64,000 nucleotides of DNA from Liolophura sinensis. Its lineage: Eukaryota > Mollusca > Polyplacophora > Chitonida > Chitonidae. The position numbers were made by a program, and so were the translations under genes. The first letter of the stretch is position 1. Every line of letters begins with the position of its first letter. The notes beneath the pieces are model-generated. The model had not been told where the DNA came from. It was given only the letters and a program-made list of their open reading frames with translations, and did no database searches. Below are positions 22,001-29,054 of this stretch, piece after piece. The DNA lies in contig NC_088301.1 in NCBI RefSeq assembly GCF_032854445.1, positions 30,056,402 to 30,120,401 of the forward strand, written 5' to 3'.

Positions 22001-23391
22001 AGCATCGATGTAAATTTTCTTCCCTCTCAAGAATATTCATGGGGTGTAGGCAAAAGGTGAAAAGATAACTTAACATGATTGATGTATGTGAGAAAATAAA
22101 TCAGCGGCTATCTTTCATTTCACAGAATATACTAGCAAATTAGACTTGGTAGCAACGTGTAGGTACACATGAATATAAAACCTCCAGACATCCTGTATTT
22201 TTCTGAGACACCATCCATAACATTTTAACTTTCTTTCTAATACACAATACATTAAGTTAGGAATTTAGGGTGTTTAATGTGCACACACCGTATCGACGAT
22301 GGAATATCTCCCTCGAGTTACTGTGCTCTACAGGTGTGCAAACCCATTCTTAAATAGAGATATACCTACTGCCACTGTTGAGATTACATCTCTAATACGC
22401 TTTGGCGCCATATCTTTTTTACAACAGCCACGTCGAAAGCGAGGCTCGGGCATTGTCCTCACCTGATCTGAGGTGACTACTTTTGCGTCATGTAAAGAAC
22501 TGCACGCGATGGCGAACGTACCGAACTGTTGAGCAGTGCCTATTTACAGGCTCCGTGGGTATTATTATCATATCCGTCCGTGCTCAAGCTGAACCACAGA
22601 TATTTAAATATATTTACACACTTACCACATGATTCTGCATGGCAGAATTCACAGGGGATACAGCAGTAGTTATCGCGAGTTCTACACTTTGTTCTCGAGG
22701 CTGATATGCAAGACCACACCCAGTCGAGCAGACTCAAATAACATTTCTTTTCACATGCCGCACGAAGAGCGGTCACCTGTCTTGCCTTTAGCTCTACAGT
22801 ACAGCTCTGACCTCAATACCTGCAGTACTTCAGAAATACCACCCTTGACATTTGTTTGCTTTCTCTGTTATTAGACACTGACACAGACGCTCAGGGTAAG
22901 ACAGAACTTATGTAAAGGACAGCTATCATGATTTCACAATAAATGGCTTGTAGGCCGAATTCTTGAGAAAATAGAGAATAGAATCCCCCTCAATTCCGAC
23001 ATTTGTACCTGTCCTGGTCTGTCACTCCGTTCCTTATGCCGTTCCCATCTCAAAACATCTTCTTTAACCCCTTTCATACGTGAACTAGCGGAGGGTATTC
23101 GAATAAACAGGCAGTTAAGCCGTCATCAGACTTCGACCTGTAGGAATTACCAAGTACAGTAGGGCACAACGCAGTCCCAGTATTTACACGCGTACGGTTT
23201 AGCATATGAACAATCGACACGCCAAAACAATCAACATACGAGAACAATCAACATACCAGAACAATCAACACGCCAGAACAATCAACATGCCAGAACAATT
23301 AACATGCCAGAACAATCAACATGTCAAACTTACCCGCTTCTAGCCACCACAAAGCTGCGATCACAACACAGATGAATCGTTCTGAAATCAT
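3845..23391 (-). CDS. Lectin/EGF receptor-like gene (signal peptide, Cys-rich, EGF, fucolectin, EGF, EGF...), partial
   Basis: Gene-level entry for seven exons on the minus strand: 23391-23334, 22793-22626, 13374-13240, 11674-11429, 11163-10936, 4917-4822 and 3982-3845. The 3' part (further EGFs, possibly a membrane anchor) is beyond the left edge. Every junction has consensus AG/GT sites and every internal exon begins and ends in phase 1, as is usual for shuffled extracellular modules. The predicted product is secreted or extracellular: a 19-residue signal peptide, an 8-Cys module, one EGF-like repeat, an approximately 155-residue fucolectin/F5-8C-like carbohydrate-binding domain, then EGF-like repeats of the MEGF/scavenger-receptor type. 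Fucolectin domains bind fucose and EGF arrays act as stalks, so pattern recognition or cell adhesion is the likely role (inference). An in-frame TAG in the first fucolectin exon (11661-11663) would truncate the product unless the splice site shifts or the base is an error. Exons between 10.9 and 4.9 kb may have been missed. Confidence 0.7.
4822..4917 (-). CDS. EGF-like exon (second EGF of the lectin/EGF gene)
   Basis: Phase 1-1 exon of 96 bp with acceptor 'ttgtttacag' and donor 'gtgagt'. It encodes a short EGF-like module (VCSEKWYGEECDYECETSS, then CSHCDSSQLRCEG). It has seven cysteines and the WYG..C..EC start of MEGF repeats. A 29-bp minisatellite (4940-5650) begins about 25 bp upstream of its acceptor. 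Confidence 0.8.
4940..5650. repeat. 29-bp minisatellite, about 24 copies
   Basis: Highly regular units 'ctatgatcagctcccaactattcatatga' (29 bp) with few variants (cacaact / cacaaacatcc). Each unit holds a TGATCA palindrome and a CATATG palindrome. It is intronic to the lectin/EGF gene, immediately upstream (minus strand) of the 4917-4822 exon. Confidence 0.97.
5818..6105 (-). mobile_element. tRNA-derived SINE, family 1 ('tgaaatattcttgagta.ggcgtaaaac' tail)
   Basis: Read on the minus strand the element starts near 6105 with a tRNA-like head ('gtggcctttccgttagcgtg'), passes the 'gacccagcagcctctcatcaa' motif and 'gcagatggtcgtgag', and ends with 'ggcataaaacaccagtt' and '(aaat)n'. The same family is seen at 33868-34075, 34916-35160, 35533-35680, 31195-31345, 47097-47240 and 58838-58968. 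Confidence 0.85.
6106..6597. other. Non-coding stretch with an 'attggcgcaaacga' patch
   Basis: No gene seen. Around 6324-6400 the sequence 'attggcgcaaacga', then 'ggttacgcaaattc', resembles the left end of the terminal-repeat element at 26103-27147, so it may be a decayed relative. The match is short. Confidence 0.35.
6598..7784 (+). mobile_element. Possible solo LTR (weak)
   Basis: Starts with TGTTACG and could end with TAACA (5-bp inverted ends). A TATA-like 'tataaatataag' at about 6807 precedes an initiator-like region, as in Ty3/gypsy LTRs. There is no convincing target-site duplication and no second copy in the window. A 158-codon frame at 7024-7500 ends in a hydrophobic stretch but matches nothing I recognise and is probably fortuitous. 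Confidence 0.25.
7785..9944. other. Unique intronic sequence, no feature seen
   Basis: AT-rich DNA without recognisable exons, repeats or RNA genes. Short open frames (for example 8007-8315 and 9393-9617) lack splice context and family similarity. The region lies between the fucolectin exons and the distal EGF exons of the minus-strand gene, so it is most likely intron. Confidence 0.4.
9945..10288 (-). mobile_element. SINE family 2, full length with 14-bp target-site duplication
   Basis: Flanked by perfect 14-bp direct repeats CACATTGTAATATG (9931-9944 and 10289-10302). On the minus strand it has a tRNA-like head ('gtagagcgtccgcttcggg', then 'ggatcaatccttgatc', a B-box-like segment), a body with 'ggaggcacattacacgtac', and a 3' end 'catataactgaaaaattgtt' then 'gacgttaaaccccaagcac'. 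A second copy lies at 57518-57870. Confidence 0.92.
10441..10584. repeat. 48-bp tandem repeat, 3 copies
   Basis: Three near-identical 48-bp units starting 'ctcacaaatacatgtatcta' and ending 'ttggaaccctgt'. They are intronic, just 3' (minus strand) of the second fucolectin exon. Confidence 0.93.
10936..11163 (-). CDS. Fucolectin domain, second-half exon
   Basis: Phase 1-1 exon of 228 bp with acceptor 'cttttactag' and donor 'gtaaac'. It encodes the C-terminal half of a fucolectin/tachylectin-4-type domain: GGRINQFVLSVGE, then a Cys-containing YRECYRD segment, the C(G)NYTPLRGNVVQIKQ strand and the diagnostic closing LSLCEVLIYG. Together with 11674-11429 it makes one complete domain of about 155 residues. 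Confidence 0.85.
11429..11674 (-). CDS. Fucolectin domain, first-half exon, with in-frame TAG
   Basis: Phase 1-1 exon of 246 bp with acceptor 'ttatttcag' and donor 'gtaagt'. It opens with the NVA motif typical of the fucolectin N-terminus, but the fifth codon is TAG (11661-11663), where Leu or Tyr is normal. The rest is open: CHNASLAVDGKRGYDFFATP, a TLAEWNVTLDQTYNIYRFAI strand and DVRDDDG. An alternative phase-compatible acceptor ('ggcag', about 11648) would bypass the stop but drop the NVA strand and has a poor pyrimidine tract. Confidence 0.75.
11675..13239. other. Intron between EGF and fucolectin exons
   Basis: AT-rich, unique sequence. No exon, mobile element or RNA gene that I can support was seen in this 1.6-kb stretch. 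Confidence 0.45.
13240..13374 (-). CDS. EGF-like exon (first EGF of the lectin/EGF gene)
   Basis: Phase 1-1 exon of 135 bp with acceptor 'agtttcag' and donor 'gtgagt'. It encodes GQCPQNKYGPDCRYDCHC, then GVDCNPQTGC and GNCADGWDGSTCQR. The eight cysteines and the YG..C...C.C and GW.G..C signatures identify an MEGF/laminin-type EGF module. Three decayed partial copies follow at 13395-13820. Confidence 0.9.
13375..13820 (-). pseudogene. Tandem decayed copies of the 5' half of the EGF exon, period about 151 bp
   Basis: A unit containing intron sequence ('gtaattactaaaccagtctgac', at 13395, 13546 and 13698) plus acceptor and 5' half of the EGF exon is repeated. Copy 2 keeps 'gtttcag' and GQCPQNK but loses a Cys and reaches a stop after CHCG. 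Copy 3 has a stop after QCS. Copy 4 is more diverged. Only the copy at 13374-13240 retains a full exon with donor, so these look like failed exon duplications. Confidence 0.75.
13821..14738. other. Intronic sequence, nothing recognised
   Basis: AT-rich stretch with no supported gene, repeat or RNA. The Gypsy-type fragment starts immediately after it. Confidence 0.4.
14739..14969 (+). pseudogene. Ty3/gypsy reverse-transcriptase fragment
   Basis: About 70 codons resemble the region after the YxDD box of Ty3/gypsy reverse transcriptase: an S.D.F.IHGK segment (degenerate DD..V/I.(S/G)K), then HRQERDRRLKKA, GITLNKDKYLF, LEFMDHRISSKGIDPTEGKV. The usual G.T LN..KC.F and (E)FLG..I...GI.PD..K pattern is clear but altered (FMDH for FLGH). 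No flanking RT, protease or integrase was found. It is a relic inside the intron of the minus-strand gene. Confidence 0.75.
14970..15945. other. Intronic sequence flanking the transposon, nothing recognised
   Basis: No exon or repeat seen. Short frames at 15586-15777 and 15812-16012 are not supported by any family pattern; the latter runs across the transposon end. Confidence 0.35.
16795..19497 (-). pseudogene. Transposase (DDE type), two exons, broken by one stop and one frameshift
   Basis: Exon 1 runs from 19497 (more likely ATG at 19470, MGRISNAEKQR) to 19259, with donor 'gtaaat'. Exon 2 starts at 18869 after 'tttctccag'; the phases join exactly. Exon 1 is a basic RQRR-rich segment. Exon 2 has a Cys cluster (CDTKSKDCAYGTCSEC) and the DDE pattern: first Asp in LIHIDFCEDYQ, second in HFFSDSPST, Glu in WNFFEASHGKGAPDGVGG. 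After SDSPST the expected Gln codon is TAG (17777-17779), and one extra C at about 17761 shifts the frame. The reading frame then continues open to 16795 through an A.PVDST-type repeat linker and a C-terminal domain (GEWCIIEYDGERYPGRV, then FFWPLHPDVNWY) resembling a Tudor/chromo-like fold. Recently dead, since only two lesions are visible. Confidence 0.8.
19036..19097. repeat. (TA)n microsatellite
   Basis: About 60 bp of nearly pure TA, located within the intron of the transposase gene. Confidence 0.97.
19945..20810. other. Non-coding stretch, nothing recognised
   Basis: AT-rich sequence without supported coding potential. It lies in the large intron of the minus-strand lectin/EGF gene. Confidence 0.4.
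20814..20945. repeat. Dispersed repeat, related to 21516-21755
   Basis: The segment 'gacaaccaaaatggtg' through 'gcaaattcggct', 'gcttaaaacagtg' and 'gaacgggatcga' matches 21516-21755. The second copy has gained tandem 41-bp internal units that are single here. Confidence 0.75.
21216..21262 (-). mobile_element. SINE family 1 tail fragment
   Basis: Short minus-strand fragment 'tttatttgactggtgttttacgccgtact', equivalent to the 3' end (agtacggcgtaaaacaccagtcaaata) of SINE family 1. Confidence 0.7.
21516..21755. repeat. Dispersed repeat with internal 41-bp tandem expansion
   Basis: Within a repeat shared with 20814-20945, the unit 'tggttgtctgccatgacgga' then 'agaaacatcggcttaaaacag' (41 bp) occurs about four times (21587-21735). 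The translation (PSWQTTTVLSRCF) is a repeat artefact. Confidence 0.85.
21760..22284. other. Intronic sequence, nothing recognised
   Basis: No exon or repeat that I can support. It is part of the large intron following the cysteine-rich exon on the minus strand. Confidence 0.4.
22285..22895. repeat. Dispersed repeat copy split around the cysteine-rich exon
   Basis: 22285-22346 and 22800-22895 correspond to the two abutting halves of the repeat at 3360-3535. About 450 bp, including the exon at 22626-22793 and its donor, lies between them. The exon's acceptor ('ctgtactgtag') falls at the edge of the second half. Confidence 0.55.
22626..22793 (-). CDS. Novel cysteine-rich module exon of the lectin/EGF gene
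   Basis: Phase 1-1 exon of 168 bp with acceptor 'ctgtactgtag' and donor 'gtaagt'-like 'GTAAG'. It encodes ELKARQVTALRAACEKKC, then LDWVWSC, TKCRTRDNYCCIPCEFCHAESC. It has nine cysteines with a CC..C..C....C end. I recognise no domain. Its phase matches both the signal exon (19 codons plus 1 nt) and the downstream EGF exon, supporting membership in this gene as the N-terminal mature domain. Confidence 0.65.
23215..23330. repeat. 17-bp tandem repeat (AACAATCAACATGCCAG)
   Basis: About six units of 'aacaatcaacatgccag' variants, placed directly after the donor of the signal-peptide exon. Confidence 0.85.
23334..23391 (-). CDS. Signal-peptide first coding exon of the lectin/EGF gene
   Basis: ATG at 23391-23389 opens a 19-codon frame MISERFICVVIAALWWLEA plus one nucleotide, ending at donor 'gtaagt' (phase 1). 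A charged start, hydrophobic core (FICVVIAALWW) and small residue near the end fit a eukaryotic signal peptide. The phase fits the exon at 22793. The start is supported by the lack of an upstream in-frame exon. Confidence 0.7.
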
Positions 23392-24416
23392 ATTTCTAGG
23401 GATTCGTAGCAGGCTGTGGGTTCTGATTTCTTAGCTGTCAGCGTCGAACAGCGCAACATAACGTCACTTCGTTTGTAAATTATCAAGGCCCGGGTAAAGT
23501 TTAGTCACACGTAACTCGACCAGGAAGTCATGGGTATATGCAGGAAGTATGTGTGACAATGCTTCAGGTTTAGTCATGTTTGTGCTTTTTCTTTTCGTTT
23601 TTATGTATTGTTCAGACCAAAATTTACATTCTATGCTATGTATTCCAAGAGGACGATAAAGCACTGATGAGAGCATTACTGTAGTACAGAACGATGTGAC
23701 AGAATTGACTAAAATTGAACGCTTTAGTCCCATGCATGTTACCGGTAACTCTTTAATTTAAGCCCACTGAGAGAAAAAAAAACCAGTTTAACACGTTTGC
23801 GTATGCAGGCGACTTCATTTGGTTTTTCGGCGTTTTTTTATTTTTATTTTTTAAAATTTATTTATTACAGTCTACCTGGGATTAACAGAACTGTAGAAAA
23901 GAGAAACAGCTTGATTAAATACCGGATTTGTTTTTATATAGGCACTAAGTATATTAGTCAAGTTCGATGTTAACACTCTACCGGCGTATACCATACCAAC
24001 AGACCTGGGCCACTTTTCATAGAGGGTCATGCATGCCTAAGTTGATTTTAAATCACTCAGCCGGTTAAACTGTCATCAGAAACCCACTCAGATAACGATC
24101 GTAGCCCTACAGTACAATCGACACCCTCTTTCATAAAGGGATTGCATGATATGATAGTCAAATTAAGTCAAAATTACAATCGAGTGTACCCTGTTGTCAA
24201 AATTTACAGTCGCTACAAAGTCAAGTACAAACACTTGCCTTAGGTAGACTTGGTTGGTAATTTTTGGCTCTGTTGTGAGATGTGCAGTTCAAATGTCTAA
24301 AACAGATGCTACGAGAAGTTGTTCACGTGTTTCTGTTGTTAGCTGCTGAAATGTAGAATGTAGAACTCTTTTGAAAATGAAGACAAGAAAAAAGCCGAAA
24401 ACACCATTCATGACAC
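23392..24416. other. 5' region of the lectin/EGF gene; no element pinned down
   Basis: This lies upstream of the signal-peptide exon on the minus strand and should hold its 5' UTR and promoter. I cannot identify a convincing TATA box or initiator. No other gene seen. Confidence 0.35.
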
Positions 24417-24570
24417 CCGAGCCCGTCACATTATAATAACACCGCGCCAACCAGCCCTGTTTCCTTGCTCTAACCTCTCAGTGCGCCAACCGAGGCAGCA
24501 TGAAGTACCATTTCTAAAGTCTTTGGTAAGACTCGACCCGGGTTTGATCACAGATCTCCCAAAAAGAAAT
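24417..24570 (-). mobile_element. SINE family 3 fragment
   Basis: On the minus strand 'gtgatcaaacccggg', then 'ccaaagactttagaaatggtac', 'gaggttagagcaagg' and 'ctggttggcgcggtgt' matches the complete element at 34215-34556. The 3' end is missing. Confidence 0.8.
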
Positions 24571-25480
24571 TAAGTTTGAGGTAAACAAGGGGAAGTCTAT
24601 GTCATAATATCACGAGCTGAACAGAATAAAATATGTTTTTCCTTGACTATGATAATTGCACAGATATACTTTTAGTTCAAACATTTGTGCGCGCAGATAA
24701 ATAATCTCATTTTGTCAAGATAGAAATGAATAACTGACCACATGCTGAGCATTGTATGTAGGCCTACTATAATTTGTCTGATAGCCGTTTTTTCTTTAAG
24801 CGCTTTCATTTTGTCCGTGCCGTTGTATACTTGTTTTCTTTTTATTTTATTTTTTTTCTGTATTTTTTGAATTAGTTTACTGCCATTAAACTGTATATTG
24901 TGCCGTTGTGTCCTTGTGTTAAATGAATTAGAACTTCCATTATACTATGTTTGTTACACGTATAATAAGTGCCCTGGCTATATATGCGTTACCATGGTAG
25001 ATCACGTATACCGTGAGACCTCAGTCGAGATATCAGAGCGGAAAATACCCATCACCCAGTATCCTCTTTTAGGGTCCATTTGTTTAGAACTTATCCCATC
25101 ATCCTCGCACCTCTGTTTATATACATAGATATAGATATAGACAGATATATGTGTGGATTAATTTCAGGCTGAGCCCGCAGCACTATTATACTTATGTTTT
25201 TCAGTATTAATTGCCTATCATTCGTTATAGTGTGATATACACTGTATATCACTGGGCACTATTTTGTTCACTGGCTCACCATAATATTTGACGTCTCGTT
25301 CACGATTTTGTATCACATTGGACTCGTCACATATAGTACACTTATGGTCCCTGCTTTATCGCAGGCTCAGTCTGTATGTTTACTTTACCCCCCAAAAGCA
25401 ATAAAACTGCCTTCTTACTGTATTTTTGTTTTTATGTTGTTTTCTTTTTTTTTTTACATAATACATAAATAAAACATCAG
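24571..25480. other. Non-coding stretch, nothing recognised
   Basis: AT-rich, with poly-T tracts and short TA-rich patches ('atatagatatagacagatatatg' near 25125). No coding exon supported. Confidence 0.4.
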
Positions 25481-26102
25481 GTACAATATTTCATCAAACT
25501 AGGTAAATTTTATCTCCTCTGTGACAATTAAGGGAATGAAGACATGCATAAGTAACATGTAAAGGTGACAAAGCTGGACAAGTATATTACAATTCAATAT
25601 GCAATAGAGCTGAACAAGAATATAACAATTCAATATGCGACAGAGCTGAACAAGTATATAACAATTCAATATGTGACATAGCTGAACAAGTATATAACAA
25701 TTTAATACGCATCTCAGCAGTATATTTCATCAAACTAGGTAAATTTTATCTCCTCTGTGAGAATTATAGAAATGAAGAAATGCATAAGTAACATGTAAAG
25801 GTGACAAAGCTGGACAAGTATATTTTACAATATATGACGGTAAAAGACATTTTCGTAAATGTGATTGTGACGTCATAATACATGTACTCAGAGCCAAACT
25901 AACTTTAATATGTGACATAGCTGAACACATATATAACAATTCAATAAGCGACAGAGCTGAGCAAGTATATAACAATTCAATATGTGACACAGCTGAACAA
26001 GTGTACAATTTAATATGTGACATAGCTGAACAAGTATATAACAACTCAACATGCGACAGAGCTGAGCAAGTATATAACAATTCAATATGTAAGAGCTGAA
26101 CA

Positions 26103-26609
26103 CAGGCAGCGAAATTTGGCGCAAACGAAACCGTCTGTCGCGCAACGGTTACGTGCGGTTCAATTTGGCTAACCGGAAAATCGGTTAGGCCAACTGTCCA
26201 ACGAGAACGTGCTTAGAGTCAGTGTGCATTAGGTAACTACAGATAAACTGGACTGAACAGCTTTCATAATCACAACGCGGCCAGTATGGCAACGCGTCTA
26301 AAAATAGAAACATCGATTTCAGCCACAGCCAGCTGCCTGTGCTGGTCACATGGAAATGTAATCATTCATATATGCTTTACAGGCTTTGAGATAATACTCA
26401 AATTATTTATTTTGACTTATCTTTTCACGATCACGCAAGTAAATAAAACAAGGTTACCTTTTCATGTACATGTAGTTTAACTGCTACTCGAGCCCAAATT
26501 AGTCGAGTCTACCGTACAGATTGATGGAACCCTTACGGGACCTCACCGGCTGCGTTCTGATTTAGAGCACAGGTCTGTGACGTCAAGGTCTCTCCCGGCC
26601 CTGTAGCGA

Positions 26610-26684
<75 letters not shown>

Positions 26685-27147
26685 TGTGGTAAGACTCACA
26701 CCACGTGCGTTGGAAACTGCGTTAGTTATCAGTAATCAGGGATACCAAACTCGCTCCCCAATACCGTAATGACACTTACTATCTGCATATTGCAAACATA
26801 TAAGCCTGTATAACGGAATTTCACGTAAAAATGTGACACAGGAGTCAAGTACCAACCAGGCAACACACAACGTTGAAACACCGTGTGAGTGTAAAATTTC
26901 TCTTTCTTTTGTTCACCAACCTTACGGTATGAGCTGCTAGACATAGAAAAGAAAAACAAACATAACATTGAGCTGAATACTTTTATTAATGATCCAGAAT
27001 GATGCCTGAAACATAAACCACGTAAACAATTAGCGTAACCGATCGGGTTGATAAACATACGTGGCGTAACCGAATGATCGGTTAGGTGAGGCGGAAAAGA
27101 CGTAACCGATTTCTGGGTTTCGCCGGCAGGCCAAATTTCGCTGCCTG
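26103..27147. mobile_element. Non-autonomous terminal-inverted-repeat element inserted in the satellite
   Basis: Perfect 18-bp inverted ends CAGGCAGCGAAATTTGGC (26103-26120) and its complement (27130-27147), extendable to 20 bp. It is 1045 bp with no transposase-like frame. The satellite is interrupted cleanly: left flank ends 'gctgaaca', right flank resumes 'tgaacgggtatata', giving a probable 6-bp duplication TGAACA/TGAACG, or a shorter one if the longer TIR is used. Subterminal 'cggttacg/cgtaaccg' motifs recur inside both ends. Superfamily not assigned. Confidence 0.85.
26611..26681. repeat. (TA)n microsatellite
   Basis: About 70 bp of uninterrupted TA inside the terminal-inverted-repeat element. 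Confidence 0.97.
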
Positions 27148-27942
27148 TGAACGGGTATATAAGAATTGAATATGTGACACAGCTGAACAAGTATATAGCA
27201 ATTCAATATATGACAGAGCTGCACAAGTAAATAACAATTCAATATGCGATAGAGCTGAACAAGTGTACAACAATTTAACCTCTGACACAGCTCAACAAGT
27301 ATATATCAATTCAATATGCGACAGAGCTGAGCAAGTATATAACAATTCAATATGCGACAGTATCTCAGCAGTATGTTTCATCAAACTAAGTAAATTTTAT
27401 CTCCTCTGTGACAATTAAGGAAATAAAGAAATGCATAAGTAACATGTAAAGGTGACCAAGCTGGACAAGTATATTACAACATATGACAGTAAAAGACAAT
27501 TTCGTAAATGTGATTGTGACGTCATAATACATGTACTCAGAGCCAAACTATCTAACTGTTTTGTAAGGAATTGACCTGATCATTTCATTACACCATTAAC
27601 CTGCCTGAGTATTTAAAACAGACACGCCGAATATATTTTAGGATGTGATGTTAATTGACAAGGGTTTTGGTTAAATTTCGAACAGCATTTAAATGTATTT
27701 CAGGAAATAAATCCTGGTGTCAATTTCACAAAGCCACTTTTAACTTTAATTCAAAACCTCATCACAATGGTTTTTTTTTGGTGCTGAAAGTTTGAGACAT
27801 TTGATAACAGTAATGTGGTGGTCACAATTGGGATTAATTGGGTCAAACAATAGCCTTTAAAATGGTATTTAAATCTTGACTAAAGTCACAAATGGCTTAG
27901 GGGAATTTGCCGCTGATTTTTATGAACACACGAATACATTCT

Positions 27943-28228
27943 TCAGTGTTTGGTTGACGGCACTGTTTTGTTTGGGTAAACAGTGGAGCTCAGATTGGTG
28001 TAATTGGTGTCCTTGTCCGTCTCCAGCAGGGAGAAGCGGATCTTGTCATACTCCTTCTCGGTGACAGCTTCATAATGACCCTCCTCCTCGACCGCCATGT
28101 TGTCGTACGTGACCGTGTCGGAGTCATGTCCGGCATTTGGCACCTCAGGAATGGGAACCTCGTGTGTGACGCCAGTGTTCCTGGCTGAGCTCTCTGTACC
28201 ATCTGGGGAACCAGACTGACGTCTTCGT
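27943..28228 (-). CDS. Terminal exon: tyrosine-rich cytoplasmic tail of a receptor
   Basis: Acceptor 'tgtcttgtttcag' at 28229 upward, then an open frame to a TGA at 27943. The product begins with a stop-transfer-like basic cluster (RRRQ) and continues with VTYDNMAVEE, HYEAVTEKEYDKI, NYTNLSS and VYPNK. The Y-x-N-[ML] and similar motifs are typical SH2-docking or phosphorylation sites of single-pass receptors such as the MEGF/draper group (inference). The transmembrane and ectodomain exons should lie at higher coordinates on this strand, but that DNA holds the plus-strand phosphatase gene; none was found up to it. The frame enters in phase 2, unlike the phase 1 modules of the neighbouring gene. 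Confidence 0.65.
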
Positions 28229-28590
28229 CTGAAACAAGACATGTACCTCCTGCTTATTTCATAGCGCTAAAAATCAACCAAACATGCCAACGCAACGAAG
28301 TATACATCTGTTATAGACCGCACATTTAATATATTACTGGACCACTCGCTGGCTGGGCGATAAAATGACGCCTTTACATTTATATCCACTGGATGTGACC
28401 CAAGAGGTCGCTTGTCCTGTGACTTCTGCCACAAAAATTCTTCACGTATTAATCCAGAGGCCGCTATGCAAGCGAAAAATATTCATGAGTTTATAAATGA
28501 ATAAAATGTTCCTGCTTGTGACCTTTAACACGGGTAAGGTCTCAGTAATATCATGTTTTAAACTGTAAACCCACAAGAACTAAGCTTCAC
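28229..28590. other. Intergenic or intronic stretch, no exon seen on either strand
   Basis: I looked here for the missing transmembrane exon of the minus-strand tail gene and for the first phosphatase-domain exons on the plus strand. Neither is visible. Confidence 0.45.
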
Positions 28591-28925
28591 CTTGACTTAC
28601 TATTCCAGCAACTTACTACTCGAGCAACTGACTATAACAGCAGCTTATTATACCAGCAACTTACTACACCAGGAACTTATTATACCAGCAACTTACTACA
28701 CCAGGAACTTATTATACCAGCAACTTACTACACCAGGAACTTATTATACCAGCAACTTACTACACCAGGAACTTATTATACCAGCAACTTACTACACCAG
28801 GAACTTATTATACCAGCAACTTACTACACCAGTAAATTACTGGTAACTCACTACACCAACAACTTACCAGTAACTTATTACACCAACAACTTGACAGTAA
28901 CTCACTATACCAACAGTATACAATA
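28591..28925. repeat. 32-bp minisatellite next to the first visible phosphatase exon
   Basis: Units 'aacttattataccagcaacttactacaccagg' (32 bp), about seven good copies, with degenerate edges ('accaacaacttaccagtaac'). It ends about 30 bp before the acceptor of the phosphatase exon at 28957 and marks the junction between oppositely oriented gene pieces. Confidence 0.95.
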
Positions 28926-28956
28926 CCAGCACCTTGCTGCATTGTTGTATTTTCAG

Positions 28957-29054
28957 GACCAACTCCGATCATAATAAACGACTTCATGAGAATGATTTGG
29001 GAACAGGATTGTGGCAAGATAGTCATGCTGACCAGCCTGATGGAGGATATGAAG
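28957..29054 (+). CDS. PTP domain 1 exon (QGP/INDF..MIWEQ segment)
   Basis: Acceptor 'gttgtattttcag', donor 'gaag|gtacag'. It encodes (G)[16 protein letters not shown] and [16 protein letters not shown], the conserved strand/helix of PTP catalytic domains. It enters in phase 2-complement (two bases, needs a G from the previous exon), proving that upstream exons once existed. The exon's last bases and donor are copied in a 30-bp tandem repeat (29045-29185). Confidence 0.92.

Larger units (their letters stand above)
25480..27551. repeat. Composite 36-bp satellite region with a duplicated block
   Basis: A block starting 'tttcatcaaactaggtaaat' and running through 'gtaacatgtaaaggtgac' occurs at about 25486, 25723 and 27372. 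A second block ('gtgattgtgacgtcataata', then 'catgtactcagagccaaact') follows at 25861 and 27512, so about 180 bp is duplicated 1.65 kb apart. Between them lies a satellite of about 36 bp ('gctgaacaagtatataacaa', then 'ttcaatatgcgacaga'). The array is interrupted by the element at 26103-27147. Confidence 0.85.

Noticed and set aside
26729-27190. 153-codon minus-strand frame in the terminal-inverted-repeat element
   Set aside because: Crosses the element's end into the satellite and has no transposase motif.
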